64,000 nt of DNA from Phenylobacterium sp. (lineage in GTDB: Bacteria; Pseudomonadota; Alphaproteobacteria; Caulobacterales; Caulobacteraceae): assembly GCF_019636135.1 (NCBI RefSeq), contig NZ_JAHBYD010000005.1, positions 124,001 through 188,000 on the forward strand. The letters run 5' to 3'. Numbering within the stretch: the stretch's first letter is position 1; each line of letters starts with the position of its first letter. Under the pieces are notes generated by a model that saw only the letters and a program-made list of their open reading frames with translations, ran no database searches and had not been told where the DNA came from. Below, piece after piece: positions 17,267 through 26,247 of this stretch. Both the position numbers and the translations under genes were made by a program.

Positions 17267-17676
17267 GATGGCCGATCCTGCTCGATACCTGTGCGATGAT
17301 CTGGATCACCAACGGCGACCCGATCAGTCCGGAGGCCGAGCGCGCCCTGGGGGAGATGGCCGGCCATCCGAGAGGCGTGCTGGTCTCGCCGATTTCGGCG
17401 TGGGAGGTCGGTCTTCTGGCGGCGCGCGGGCGGTTCCGCGCCGGACAGGACCCCGCCGACTGGTTCCACGGGCTGGTCGACCGCGGATTCGCCCTGGCGG
17501 ACCTGACGCCGCGGATCTTCGTCGCGAGTTCCTTCCTGCCCGATTCGAGGCTCCGCGATCCGGCCGATCGCATCGTCGTGGCGACGGCCCGGACATTCGG
17601 CTACCGGATCATGACCCGCGACCGGCTGATCCTCGGCTTCGCCGCCGAAGGCCACGCGCAGGCCATCGCCTGCTGA
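17263..17676 (+). CDS. VapC-type PIN-domain ribonuclease toxin
   Basis: 137 residues. The PIN fold has acidic residues in LLDTCAMIW (near residue 8), PISAWEVGLL (near 44) and the RDPADRIVVATARTFG (near 97) and MTRDRLIL (near 117) segments, the usual metal-binding set. VapC toxins cleave tRNA or rRNA. It is preceded with 4-bp overlap by the antitoxin gene and faces xthA. Confidence 0.88.
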   Translation: MRWPILLDTCAMIWITNGDPISPEAERALGEMAGHPRGVLVSPISAWEVGLLAARGRFRAGQDPADWFHGLVDRGFALADLTPRIFVASSFLPDSRLRDPADRIVVATARTFGYRIMTRDRLILGFAAEGHAQAIAC

Positions 17677-17710
17677 AGCCCGCCGGCCGGAACCGGTCAG
17701 GCGTGGCGGA

Positions 17711-18517
17711 TCACAGCACCAGGTCTGCGCTCACCGGCGCATGGTCGCTGGGGCGTTCCCAGCCGCGGACGTCGTCGTGGATGCGGCTGGCCGGCGCGCC
17801 GAGGCGCCAGGCGGCGTCCTTCAGGCCGGGGCTGACGAGGATGTGGTCGAGGCGCAGGCCGCGGTTGGACATCCGGAAGTCCTTGGCGCGGTAACTCCAC
17901 CACGAGGCCAGCTTCTCGGGCTCGGGCCGCATGCTGCGGGTCAGGTCGATCAGGCCCAGCGAGGCTTCCATCGCCCGGAACGCCTCGATCTCGATCGGCG
18001 TGTGGCTGACGATCTTCGACATGTACCTGTGGTTCCAGACGTCGAACTCGCCCGGCGCCACGTTCAGGTCGCCGACGATGGCCAACGGCGCCTTCGGATC
18101 GCGCTTGCCGAGCTCGGCGGTCAGGGTCTCGTAGAAGTTCAGCTTGTGGTCGAACTTCGGGTTCAGGGCGCGGTCGGGGATGTCGCCGCCGGCGGGGATG
18201 TAGAAGTTGTGGATCTCGACGCCGGCCACCTTCGCGCCGACGCAGCGGGCGTGGCCCTCGCGGCAGGCGTCCAGCGGCGCGCAGTCCTCCAGCGGCAGGG
18301 CCGAGGCGATCGCCACGCCGTGCCAGCCCTTCTGGCCCGCGATCTTCAGGTGCGGGAGGCCCATCTCCCTGAAGGCGTCGACCGGGAACTCACCCTCGCG
18401 GCACTTGATCTCCTGCAGGCACAGGACGTCCGGCGCCTGCTCCTTCATGAAGCGGGCGGCGTGCTCGTGGCGCAGGCGGACGGAGTTGACGTTCCAGGTG
18501 CAGATTCGCAGACGCAT
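17711..18517 (-). CDS. xthA: Exodeoxyribonuclease III
   Basis: 268 residues. AP endonuclease and 3'-5' exonuclease of base-excision repair. It begins MRLRICTWNVNSVRLR, followed by CLQEIKC with the metal Glu, YIPAGG, VGDLNVAP, and the C-terminal RLDHILVS and SDHAPVSADL with the catalytic Asp-His. The ATG at 18517 gives the family N-terminus; a longer frame upstream is not needed. Confidence 0.96.
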   Translation of the reverse strand: MRLRICTWNVNSVRLRHEHAARFMKEQAPDVLCLQEIKCREGEFPVDAFREMGLPHLKIAGQKGWHGVAIASALPLEDCAPLDACREGHARCVGAKVAGVEIHNFYIPAGGDIPDRALNPKFDHKLNFYETLTAELGKRDPKAPLAIVGDLNVAPGEFDVWNHRYMSKIVSHTPIEIEAFRAMEASLGLIDLTRSMRPEPEKLASWWSYRAKDFRMSNRGLRLDHILVSPGLKDAAWRLGAPASRIHDDVRGWERPSDHAPVSADLVL

Positions 18518-18602
18518 TCGGGACCTATAGCGGGGCGCGGACGCGATGCGCGCACGGTGTGAGGCGGCCCACAGGCGCTCCACAGGAAATCCGGACAACC
18601 TG

Positions 18603-18717
18603 AGAAAGAAAGGCCCGGGCTTGCGCCCGGGCCGTGTAAGTCGTCTCTCATGCCGCCGCCGGGAGGGGATAGGTTCCGGCACGGACTTCGTCGACACGAC
18701 CGGCGCGCCGACGACGT
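18603..18717 (-). ncRNA. Predicted small RNA between xthA and lolA
   Basis: On the minus strand a sigma-70-like promoter has -35 TTGACT (18752-18747), a 17-bp gap and -10 GATATT (18729-18724). About 85 bases further a perfect hairpin GGCCCGGGC/GCCCGGGCC (18633-18612, loop GCAA) is followed by TTTCTTTCT, a Rho-independent terminator. The transcript would be about 115 nt and contain a C-rich stretch CCTATCCCCTCCC able to pair with Shine-Dalgarno sequences. An inverted repeat GTGAT/ATCAC (18719-18734) covers the -10. An ATG near 18650 opens a short frame through the terminator that does not look coding. It could instead be the 3' end of the lolA transcript. Confidence 0.45.
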
Positions 18718-18805
18718 AGTGATAATATCATCACACTCGAACAAAAAGTCAAAGGCCTTTAACGGCAGAGCTTGCATGTGTCACTATCGCAACAGTTTCG
18801 CGATA

Positions 18806-19441
18806 TCAGACCTTGCCCCGCCCAGGGTTCTTGGGCCGCGGATCCTTCAGCACGAACAATGACTTGTCGAGGCCCGAGGCGCGTTCGAGCCCCTGGAGCT
18901 GCACCCGGGTGGGGCGGCCCTGCGCGTCCGTCACCGTCCAGCCGGCCAAGGCCAGCGGCGCGTCCGTGAACGACAGGGTGATCTCGCCCGCCGTCTCCTT
19001 CTTCCCGTCGCGCGCGGTGACCGAGAAGCCGTTCTGCAGGCGCTGGACGCGGGTCACCCGCACGCCCTTGTCGAGGCGGATGCTCTTGGCCAGGAACAGC
19101 GACAGCGGCGTCGCGCCCAGCGGATAGGCGTCGAAGGTCTTCAGGCGCTTGTCCTGCACGCTGACCACGCCGCCGTCCGAGACGACCAGCAGGCCCGAAG
19201 GCGCATCGTAGGCGAAGCGCGCCTTGCCCGGCCGCTTCATGAAGAGCTGGCCGGTGGTGGCGCGTCCGCGGGCGTCGGTCTGGATGAAGCGGCCCCTGGC
19301 CTCGTTCAGGCCCTCCAGGTAGGCGATCGCGCGGTCCACCAGCGCCTGGTCGGCCGCCGAAAGGGCGGTCTGCGCCGTGGCGCCGCCGGCGAAGGACGTG
19401 GCGGCCAGCGCCAGCGCCAGGCTCCGTCGGGTGAAGGTCAT
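18806..19441 (-). CDS. lolA: Outer-membrane lipoprotein carrier protein LolA
   Basis: 211 residues. It is a periplasmic chaperone that carries lipoproteins from LolCDE to the outer membrane. A signal peptide (about 1-23, ending ATA) is followed by the LolA fold: YLEGLNEARGRFIQTDARGR, GQLFMKRPGKARFAYD, YPLGATPLSLFLA. The ATG at 19441 has GGAG seven bases upstream; an ATG 12 bp earlier has none. The C-terminal region is Lys/Pro-rich. Confidence 0.9.
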   Translation of the reverse strand: MTFTRRSLALALAATSFAGGATAQTALSAADQALVDRAIAYLEGLNEARGRFIQTDARGRATTGQLFMKRPGKARFAYDAPSGLLVVSDGGVVSVQDKRLKTFDAYPLGATPLSLFLAKSIRLDKGVRVTRVQRLQNGFSVTARDGKKETAGEITLSFTDAPLALAGWTVTDAQGRPTRVQLQGLERASGLDKSLFVLKDPRPKNPGRGKV

Positions 19442-19535
19442 GCTCTGCTCCATGAGTGGCCGTGTCGCACGCCGCCTGGGCCGCAATAGGGCGCGGGCAG
19501 GGCGAAGGGCAACGCCCAGGCTTCGCCGCCCGTTC

Positions 19536-20243
19536 CTAGAAGCGGCCGGAACGGCTGGGCGTGAGGCGGACGGGGCGAGCGTCGGCCGCACCCACGCCCC
19601 CGGGGCAGGCGGCGGGCCTATATTTCAGGTCGTAGCAGAGGCGCACTTCGGTCAGCCGTCCTTCCCGGTCGAGGGCCACGAAGATCGCCCCGGGCGGCAA
19701 CCCGCGGTTCTTCGCGACGAACGCCTTTCGCAGGCTCCCGGCGGTGAGGCGGGGGACGTCCTCGATCCGCGGGAGGATCACGCGATCGTAGAGGCGCGCG
19801 GCGTCGCGGAAATAGGCCTGCGGATCGGTCCAGCCGCATGCGCCGTGCGCCTGCCACTCGTGCTGCATGAGCGCGGCCGACGGCGTGCGGCAGTACATGG
19901 CCCGCACCGTGGCGGGGTCGATCGGGCCGACGGGCCGGCAGTAGCGCGGATAGGGCGGGGCCTTGCCGTTCGGCCAGAGGCCGTGCAGCGCGAAGCCCTG
20001 CGGCCGGCCCTCGGGGTCCAGCGCCGGCGTCGTGGATCCGGTCCGGCCGTTGATCCGCCGCCAGTCCGGCGTCCAGGAGATGGCCAGCAGATAGTAGGCC
20101 GTGGCGACCCCGCTCACAACGTCGCCCGGATCGACAGCCTCCACCGGCGCCGGCTTCAGGCCGGGCGGCAGGCGGCAGGACGTCGCGGCGATGGCCGGTG
20201 CGGCGCAGGCGAGGGCGGCGAACAGCGGGAGCAGGAAGCGCAT
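19536..20243 (-). CDS. Secreted ribonuclease T2-family protein
   Basis: 235 residues. The signal peptide ends AIA. Both T2 active-site segments are present: FALHGLWPN (His near residue 87) and MQHEWQAHGACG (near 127-138, with both His and Glu). Several cysteines suggest disulfides. T2 enzymes cleave RNA nonspecifically through 2',3'-cyclic intermediates; in this group they are probably periplasmic (RNase I-like). The ATG at 20243 places the signal peptide at the N-terminus. Confidence 0.9.
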   Translation of the reverse strand: MRFLLPLFAALACAAPAIAATSCRLPPGLKPAPVEAVDPGDVVSGVATAYYLLAISWTPDWRRINGRTGSTTPALDPEGRPQGFALHGLWPNGKAPPYPRYCRPVGPIDPATVRAMYCRTPSAALMQHEWQAHGACGWTDPQAYFRDAARLYDRVILPRIEDVPRLTAGSLRKAFVAKNRGLPPGAIFVALDREGRLTEVRLCYDLKYRPAACPGGVGAADARPVRLTPSRSGRF

Positions 20244-20294
20244 CGCGCCATTGAGACCCGCGCGCCGAAGCTGGCAATCGGATAGGCTCGCGGC

Positions 20295-20555
20295 ATGGCG
20301 ATGATCGACGACCTTGAACGCCGGATGCGCGACGCCGCCGAAGCGGGCGATTTCGAAACCGCCGCCCTGCTCCGCGACGCCATCGCCCGCATCCGCTCGG
20401 GCCGATCCGGCCTGCGCGAGCAGGAGCCGGGCAAGATGGGCCTGGGCTCCAGCCAGGAGCGGTATGTCGGCGCCGACAAGACCCGCAGTCTGCCGAAGCG
20501 CCCCGACCCGATGACCAGCGGCCACAAGCCGGGCGGGCGGCGGTCGAAGGGATAG
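20295..20555 (+). CDS. Small UVR-motif protein
   Basis: 86 residues. Residues 1-35 (IDDLERRMRDAAEAGDFETAALLRDAIARI) form a UvrB/UvrC-type UVR helical hairpin, a protein-protein contact motif. The rest is basic and low complexity. The family is widespread in Alphaproteobacteria; a partner cannot be inferred. A Rho-independent terminator follows at 20572. Confidence 0.8.
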   Translation: MAMIDDLERRMRDAAEAGDFETAALLRDAIARIRSGRSGLREQEPGKMGLGSSQERYVGADKTRSLPKRPDPMTSGHKPGGRRSKG

Positions 20556-20571
20556 TCTTCCCTCCAAACAG

Positions 20572-20600
20572 CGAACGTCCCCGGGGATGACGTTCGTTTT
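20572..20600 (+). terminator. Rho-independent terminator after the UVR-motif gene
   Basis: CGAACGTC (20572-20579) pairs with GACGTTCG (20589-20596), followed by TTTT. It lies just before the convergent ftsK stop. Confidence 0.65.
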
Positions 20601-20608
20601 CCGGGGCG

Positions 20609-22975
20609 TCAGGGCGCCGCCGAGACCAGGATCTCGCGCTTGCCGGCGTGGTTGGCGGGGCCGACGACGCCTTCCTGCTCCATGCGCTCCATCAGCGAGG
20701 CGGCGCGGTTGTAGCCGATCTGCAGGCGGCGCTGGATGTAGCTGGTCGAGGCCTTGCCGTCGCGGGTGACCACGGCGACCGCGCGGTCGTAGAGGTCGTT
20801 GCCGTCCCCGTCGCCGCCGCCGAAGCCGCCCTCGTCGCCGCCGTCGTCCTCGTCGCCGCCGGCGGTGACCTCCTCGAGGTAGGCCGGCTGGCCCTGGTCG
20901 CGCAGGAACCTGGCCACCGCCTCGACCTCGCCGTCCGAGACGAACGGGCCGTGCAGGCGGGTGATGCGGCCGCCGCCGGCCATGTAGAGCATGTCGCCCT
21001 GGCCCAGGAGCTGCTCGGCGCCCTGCTCGCCCAGGATCGTGCGGCTGTCGATCTTGCTGGTCACCTGGAAGCTGATCCGGGTCGGGAAGTTGGCCTTGAT
21101 GGTGCCGGTGATCACGTCCACCGACGGGCGCTGGGTGGCCATGATCAGGTGGATGCCGGCGGCCCGCGCCATCTGGGCGAGGCGCTGGACGGCGCCTTCG
21201 ATGTCCTTGCCGGCCACCATCATCAGGTCGGCCACCTCGTCGATGATGACGACGAGGTAGGGCATCGGCTCGGGCCGGATCTTCTCGCTCTCGTAGGTGG
21301 CGCGGCCGGCCTCGTCGAAGCCGGTCTGCACCGTCCGCTCGAAGTGTTCGCCCTTGGCCAGCGCCTCGCGGGCGCGCTCGTTGTAGGAGGCCACGTTGCG
21401 CACGCCGATCTTGGACATGCGGCGATAGCGGTCCTCCATCTCGCGCACGGTCCACTTCAGCGCGACGATGGCCTTCTTCGGGTCGGTGACGACGGGCGCC
21501 AGCAGGTGCGGGATGCCGTCGTAGACCGAAAGCTCCAGCATCTTCGGGTCGATCATGATCAGCCGGCACTGCTCGGGCGGCAGGCGGTAGAGGATCGACA
21601 GGATCATGGCGTTGACGCCCACCGACTTGCCCGAGCCGGTGGTGCCGGCGATCAGCAGGTGGGGCATCTTGGCCAGGTCGGCGATGTAGGGCTCGCCGCC
21701 GATGGTTTCGCCCAGGACGACGGGCAGGGTCTGGCCGCCGCGCTCGTATTCGCCCGAGCCCAGCATCTCGCGCAGGTAGACGGTCTCGCGCCGCTGGTTG
21801 GGCAGCTCGATGCCGATGGCGTTGCGGCCCGGCACCACCGAGACCCGCGCCGACGCCACGCTCATCGAGCGCGCGATGTCGTCGGCCAGCGCCACGACGC
21901 GGGCCGACTTCACGCCGGCGGCCGGGACCAGTTCGTAGAGGGTGACGACGGGGCCGGGGCGGATCTGGTCCACCTGGCCGCGGACGCCGAATTCGGCCAG
22001 CACGTTCTCCAGCAGTTGGGCGTTCTGGCGCAGCGAGCCCTCGTCGTACTGGGCGGCGCGCTGGGGCGCCTTGGTCAGCATCGACAGCTCGGGCAGCTTG
22101 AAGCCGCCCTCCTGGGCGAAGGCGAAGGTGCTCTGCGCCTCCTTGATCTCGCGGGCGCTCTCCTTCGGCGCGGCCTTGGGCGCCTTCACGGTCGGCGTGG
22201 GGCCCTCGGCGGCGACGGCGGGCGCGTCGTCGAAGGGCGCCTCGTCCGCGGCGTCCGGTACGGCCGGAGCCGGCTCGGAACGGTTGCGGCGGGCGACCTT
22301 GGCGGCGACGGCAGGCTCAGGCCTGGCGGCCTTCAGCTTCGGCTTCGGGGTGAGCGCGTGGCTGAGCCAGGCGGCCGCGCCGCGCAGGTCGACGCGCGAG
22401 AGGCCCAACGCGTAGCCATAGGCCACGGCGCCGGCCAGGGTGAGCGCCAGCCCCGCGGCCAGCGCCGCCTGCGGTATGCGGGCATAGGCGACGAGGCCCG
22501 AGAACCCGCCGAACAGGGCGTCGCCCCAGAAGCCGCCCAGGCCCTTGGCCAGCGGCCAGGCGGCCGGGGTGGGCGCCCAGGCCAGCGCGCCCGCGAGCAG
22601 CAGCACGCCGGCGGTCCCGGCGACCGCGCGCAGGCGGAGGCGGCCGCGCGAGGCGTCGGGCTCGGGATCGACGACCCGGTTGAGGCTCACGGTGACGATC
22701 AGCAGCGCCAGCAGGCCCGCGCCGGCGCCCAGCGACTGCACGCCGATGTCGGCCAGCACCGCGCCGGCGCCGCCCAGCGCGTTCGTGGGCGCCGCCGCGC
22801 CGGCGGCGTTCAGGCTGGGATCGGCGGCGTTGTAGGTCGCGAACGCGGTGGCCAGCGCCACCCCGAAGGCCGCGGCGACGCCCCCGCGCAGGCGCGCCGT
22901 CGCCGGATGGCTCCAGGTGAGCTTCGCGATGTGGAGCGCCAGCTCCCACCCGGTTTTCCGCGCCGCCCGCGCCAT
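20609..22975 (-). CDS. ftsK: DNA translocase FtsK
   Basis: 788 residues. Four N-terminal membrane segments (about 20-200) anchor it at the division septum. A Pro/Ala-rich linker is followed by the motor: Walker A GTTGSGKS (near residue 445), Walker [13 protein letters not shown], and a C-terminal gamma winged helix ([27 protein letters not shown]) that reads KOPS polarity. It pumps chromosome DNA to dif for XerCD recombination. A Gly/Asp-rich insertion ([16 protein letters not shown]) precedes the gamma domain. Confidence 0.97.
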   Translation of the reverse strand: MARAARKTGWELALHIAKLTWSHPATARLRGGVAAAFGVALATAFATYNAADPSLNAAGAAAPTNALGGAGAVLADIGVQSLGAGAGLLALLIVTVSLNRVVDPEPDASRGRLRLRAVAGTAGVLLLAGALAWAPTPAAWPLAKGLGGFWGDALFGGFSGLVAYARIPQAALAAGLALTLAGAVAYGYALGLSRVDLRGAAAWLSHALTPKPKLKAARPEPAVAAKVARRNRSEPAPAVPDAADEAPFDDAPAVAAEGPTPTVKAPKAAPKESAREIKEAQSTFAFAQEGGFKLPELSMLTKAPQRAAQYDEGSLRQNAQLLENVLAEFGVRGQVDQIRPGPVVTLYELVPAAGVKSARVVALADDIARSMSVASARVSVVPGRNAIGIELPNQRRETVYLREMLGSGEYERGGQTLPVVLGETIGGEPYIADLAKMPHLLIAGTTGSGKSVGVNAMILSILYRLPPEQCRLIMIDPKMLELSVYDGIPHLLAPVVTDPKKAIVALKWTVREMEDRYRRMSKIGVRNVASYNERAREALAKGEHFERTVQTGFDEAGRATYESEKIRPEPMPYLVVIIDEVADLMMVAGKDIEGAVQRLAQMARAAGIHLIMATQRPSVDVITGTIKANFPTRISFQVTSKIDSRTILGEQGAEQLLGQGDMLYMAGGGRITRLHGPFVSDGEVEAVARFLRDQGQPAYLEEVTAGGDEDDGGDEGGFGGGDGDGNDLYDRAVAVVTRDGKASTSYIQRRLQIGYNRAASLMERMEQEGVVGPANHAGKREILVSAAP

Positions 22976-23101
22976 GCGTCCCCACGCTCCAAGACGAATC
23001 CCCCCTTTCTGCGACGGGGACCGTTAATCGGGCGTTTACCGTGATTTTCCGCCCCGCGATCGGGCTTTCGTGCGGCCGTGGACCGCACTAGGTTCGGCCC
23101 C

Positions 23102-23518
23102 ATGAACTGGTCCATGCCGCGTCCTGTCCTGCAGGTGGTCGCCACCGCCATCGTCGCCGCGTGCCTCGGCGCGTTCGCGCTCGGGGTGTTCACGGCGCCG
23201 TCGCGCAGCCGGCTGCCCGGCGACGGGCCGGCGGGCAAGAGCGCCGAGGTGCTGCAGGCCACGGAGGCCCAGCCGCTGATCGACGAGCGCATCCAGGGCG
23301 CCGCGACGCCCGACGAGCTGACGCCGGAGGAACAGGCCGCCCTCGACGCCGAGAAGAAGGCCAGGGCGGAGGCCGCCGCGCTCGCCAAGGCCGAGGCCGA
23401 GAAGGGCGCTCCCGCCGGTCCGGAGTCGGCCCCGGTCCTCACGCCCGTCCCGCCCCCCGCGGAGGCCGCGCAACCCGCGCCGCCCCCGCCGCCGAAGGCG
23501 GAGGAACCGCCGTTCTAA
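23102..23518 (+). CDS. Small single-pass membrane protein, Ala/Pro-rich
   Basis: 138 residues. One hydrophobic segment at about 9-30 is followed by a charged, probably helical stretch (TPEEQAALDAEKKARAEAAALAKAEAEK) and a Pro-rich tail ending PPPPPKAEEPPF. No domain is recognised. It lies between ftsK (divergent) and the dienelactone hydrolase (convergent). Codon use is like its neighbours, so it is probably real. Confidence 0.6.
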   Translation: MNWSMPRPVLQVVATAIVAACLGAFALGVFTAPSRSRLPGDGPAGKSAEVLQATEAQPLIDERIQGAATPDELTPEEQAALDAEKKARAEAAALAKAEAEKGAPAGPESAPVLTPVPPPAEAAQPAPPPPPKAEEPPF

Positions 23519-23525
23519 GGCGCCG

Positions 23526-24398
23526 CTAGACCCCGTTCTTCCTGAAGAAGGCCAGCATCCTGGACCAGCCGTCGGTGGCGGCGTCCCTGTCGTAGGAAGG
23601 CCGGTAGTCGGCGTGGAAGCCGTGCTGGACGCCGGGGTAGACGACGATGTCGCTGCCGGTCTTGCCGGCGGCCTTCAGCGCCGCCTTCATCTTCTCGACG
23701 TCGGCCAGCGGGATGCCGCTGTCCTTCCCGGCGTAGAGGCCGAGGACGGGGTTGTGCAGGTCGGCCGCCATGTCGATGGCGTGCTTGCCCTCGGCGTCGC
23801 CCACGGTGTGGTCGCCGGTGAGCCGGCCGTACCAGGCCACGCCGCACTTGAAGTCGGCGAGGCGCTCGCTGGCCTCCCAGACGATGTTGCCGCCCCAGCA
23901 GAAGCCGGTGATCGCCATGCGCGTCACGTCGGCGTAGGGCTGGGCCTTCAGGAAGGCGATGCCGGCCCGGATGTCGCCGGTCACCTGCCTGTCGCTGGCT
24001 TCGCCCACGATCTTCAGGATCGCCTGGAAGTCGGTCAGCTTCGAGGGATCGCCGGCCCGGACGAAGAAGTCGGGCGCCAGCACGCAGTAGCCTTCCCTGG
24101 CGAGGCGGCGGCAGGTGTCGCGGATGTACTCGTGCAGGCCGAATATCTCGGAGATCAGGATCACCACCGGGAAGCGGCCGCCCTTCGCCGGCCGCGCCAG
24201 GAAGCCGGGGATCTCGCGGTCGGCCGCCTTCAGCATCACCTCGCTCTGCACCAGGCCGTCGGGCGGGGTCGTGATCGGCTGGGCCTCGGCCGACCAGGCC
24301 GCCACGGCATAGCCGCCGGTCAGCGCCAGAGTCAGGCCGCGGCGCGAGAGGTGCAGGTCTTCGGGGCGGGTCCCGTCGGGGCGGGTGAGGGTGACCAT
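23526..24398 (-). CDS. Dienelactone hydrolase-family protein, exported
   Basis: 290 residues. A twin-arginine-like leader (LSRRGLTLALTGGYAVAAWSAEA) is followed by an alpha/beta hydrolase with nucleophile Cys in GFCWGG (near residue 165), Asp in YAGKDSGIP and His in QHGFHADYR, the Cys-Asp-His triad of dienelactone hydrolases. The natural substrate is unknown; these proteins are often far from aromatic degradation genes, as here. Confidence 0.88.
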   Translation of the reverse strand: MVTLTRPDGTRPEDLHLSRRGLTLALTGGYAVAAWSAEAQPITTPPDGLVQSEVMLKAADREIPGFLARPAKGGRFPVVILISEIFGLHEYIRDTCRRLAREGYCVLAPDFFVRAGDPSKLTDFQAILKIVGEASDRQVTGDIRAGIAFLKAQPYADVTRMAITGFCWGGNIVWEASERLADFKCGVAWYGRLTGDHTVGDAEGKHAIDMAADLHNPVLGLYAGKDSGIPLADVEKMKAALKAAGKTGSDIVVYPGVQHGFHADYRPSYDRDAATDGWSRMLAFFRKNGV

Positions 24399-24456
24399 GG
24401 GCGGACCTCCGGGCGCGGGGATGCGAGAGGCCGCGATCCTGCGATGGCCGTCGGGT

Positions 24457-26247
24457 TCAAGTCCAGCTTCCCGCGTGCGCCACGGCCTTCCCCGACCGCC
24501 GGCTGGCGGCGTGCGACAGCAGCGCGCGCAGTTGGGCGGCCTTCAGCGGCTTGTGCAGCAGGGCCACGCCCGAGGCCTGGGCGCGGGTCATGAGTTCGGG
24601 ATCGAGGTCGCCGGTCACCAGCCAGGCGGCGGGTGGCGGCTCGGGGTGGCGCCGCGCCACGTCCGCGATCAGCGACAGGCCGTCCAGCGCGCCGGTCAGC
24701 CGGTAGTCGCAGAGGAAGGCGCGGTAGCGGCGGCCCGTGGCGATGAGCGCCAGGGCCGCCGCGCCGTCGGCGGCGACGTCGACCTCGACGCCCCACTGCC
24801 GCACCAGCCCGACCAGGGCCTCGCGCACGTCGGCGTCGTCGTCCACGAAGAGCAGGCTGAGCCCGGCGAGCGGATCGCCGGCGGGCGCAGGCGCCGTCGC
24901 CACGGCCTCGGGCGCGGCCCCCTGGGGCTGGGCGAAGGCGAAGGTCGAGCCGCGCCCCGGCTCGGAGGCCACCTCGATCCCGGTGTCCAGCAGGGCCGAG
25001 GCGCGGCGGCAGATGGTGAGGCCGAGGCCCATGCCCTTCTTGCGGTCGCGCTCCGGATTCCCGAGCTGGACGAAGTCGTCGAAGATCCGGCTGAGATCGT
25101 CGGGCGCGACGCCGATGCCGGTGTCGGCCACCGCGAACCGCACCGTCCCGTCGACGTCCGCAGTGGCCGAGACGGCGACGGCGCCCGCGGCGGTGTAGCG
25201 CAGCGCGTTGCCCACGAGGTTGGCCAGGATCTGTTCCAGCAGCACGGGATCGCTGTCGACCCACAGGTCGTCGGCCGCGAAGCTCAGCGCCAGGCCCTTC
25301 TCCGCCGCCATCGGCTGGAACACCGGCTCCAGCCGTCCGAACAGCGCGGCGACCGAGACCGGCTCGCGGCTGGGCGTGATGACCCCGGCCTCCAGCCGCG
25401 AGATGTCCAGCAGGCCCGAGAACAGGCCCTCCAGCGCGTCGATGTTGGCCTGGATGCGGCCCACGACGGCGCGGCCCTCGCGGCTGAGCCTCAGGCCCTC
25501 CAGCGACGAGGAGAACAGGCTGAGCGCGTAGAGCGGCTGGCGCAGGTCGTGGCTGGCGGCCGCCAGGAACTGCGACTTGGCGAGGCTGGCCTGCTCGGCC
25601 TTGCGCCGGGCGGCGTCGGACTCCTCGGTCCGCGCCTGGAGCTGGGCCAGCAGGTCCAGGTTCTCGAAGCGGATGCGGAAGCCTTCCATCACCGTGCGCG
25701 CCTGCACCCGGCAGAAGCCGAACAGGATGGCCGCGAAGCCCAGGGACGCCACGCCCAGCGCCAGGTGGCCAGGCGTCGGCGCGGCGGCCAGGCGGGCGAA
25801 GACGCTCAGGAAGATCAGGCCCACGAAGGCGTAGAGGCCGGGCGGGTTGTAGGCGTTGCCCGGCACGCTGCCGCCCGAGATGCCGTAGAGGCCGCACAGC
25901 GTCAGCGCGAGCGTGATCGGCTCGTCCAGGTGGATGAACAGGAAGGCGGTCGAGCCCCAGACGGCGCCCGCGAGCGCCATGTAGGCCGTGACCAGGTTCG
26001 CCCAGCGGGGCAGCTCGGCGTCGGCGCGCGGCCGGCGGCGATAGGCGGCCACCAGCACCAGCCGCAGGAGCTGGGTCGAGGTCTGCACCGCCGCCCAGCC
26101 CAGCACCACGGCCGGCGGATTGTAGAGCCAGGCCGTGACGACCATGTAGATCGTGACCACCATGGCCGCGGCGAAGGCGTTGCCGATCTGCACGTAGAGG
26201 GTTCGGATCGCCTCGGCGCGCACCTCATGTGCGCGGGGGTCGCTCAA
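24457..26247 (-). CDS. Hybrid sensor histidine kinase with C-terminal receiver
   Basis: 596 residues. Five or six membrane segments (about 20-190) are followed by a short coiled coil, a HisKA domain with phospho-His in ASHDLRQPLYAL (near 235), a HATPase_c domain (NALRYT, DTGIGVAPDD, GMGLGLTICRRASALL) and a receiver domain (LLFVDDDAD, phospho-acceptor in FLCDYRLTG). The HDLRQP variant is typical of NahK-like hybrid kinases. Its start overlaps the stop of the upstream LuxR-type regulator (26244/26247), so the pair is one operon. The signal sensed by the membrane part is unknown. Confidence 0.92.
   Translation of the reverse strand: MSDPRAHEVRAEAIRTLYVQIGNAFAAAMVVTIYMVVTAWLYNPPAVVLGWAAVQTSTQLLRLVLVAAYRRRPRADAELPRWANLVTAYMALAGAVWGSTAFLFIHLDEPITLALTLCGLYGISGGSVPGNAYNPPGLYAFVGLIFLSVFARLAAAPTPGHLALGVASLGFAAILFGFCRVQARTVMEGFRIRFENLDLLAQLQARTEESDAARRKAEQASLAKSQFLAAASHDLRQPLYALSLFSSSLEGLRLSREGRAVVGRIQANIDALEGLFSGLLDISRLEAGVITPSREPVSVAALFGRLEPVFQPMAAEKGLALSFAADDLWVDSDPVLLEQILANLVGNALRYTAAGAVAVSATADVDGTVRFAVADTGIGVAPDDLSRIFDDFVQLGNPERDRKKGMGLGLTICRRASALLDTGIEVASEPGRGSTFAFAQPQGAAPEAVATAPAPAGDPLAGLSLLFVDDDADVREALVGLVRQWGVEVDVAADGAAALALIATGRRYRAFLCDYRLTGALDGLSLIADVARRHPEPPPAAWLVTGDLDPELMTRAQASGVALLHKPLKAAQLRALLSHAASRRSGKAVAHAGSWT

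Noticed and set aside
18445..18777. 110-codon frame across the predicted small RNA
   Set aside because: It reads through the terminator hairpin into the xthA start and has no conserved feature.
20648..23044. 798-codon frame opposite ftsK
   Set aside because: Antisense shadow; the minus strand encodes full-length FtsK.
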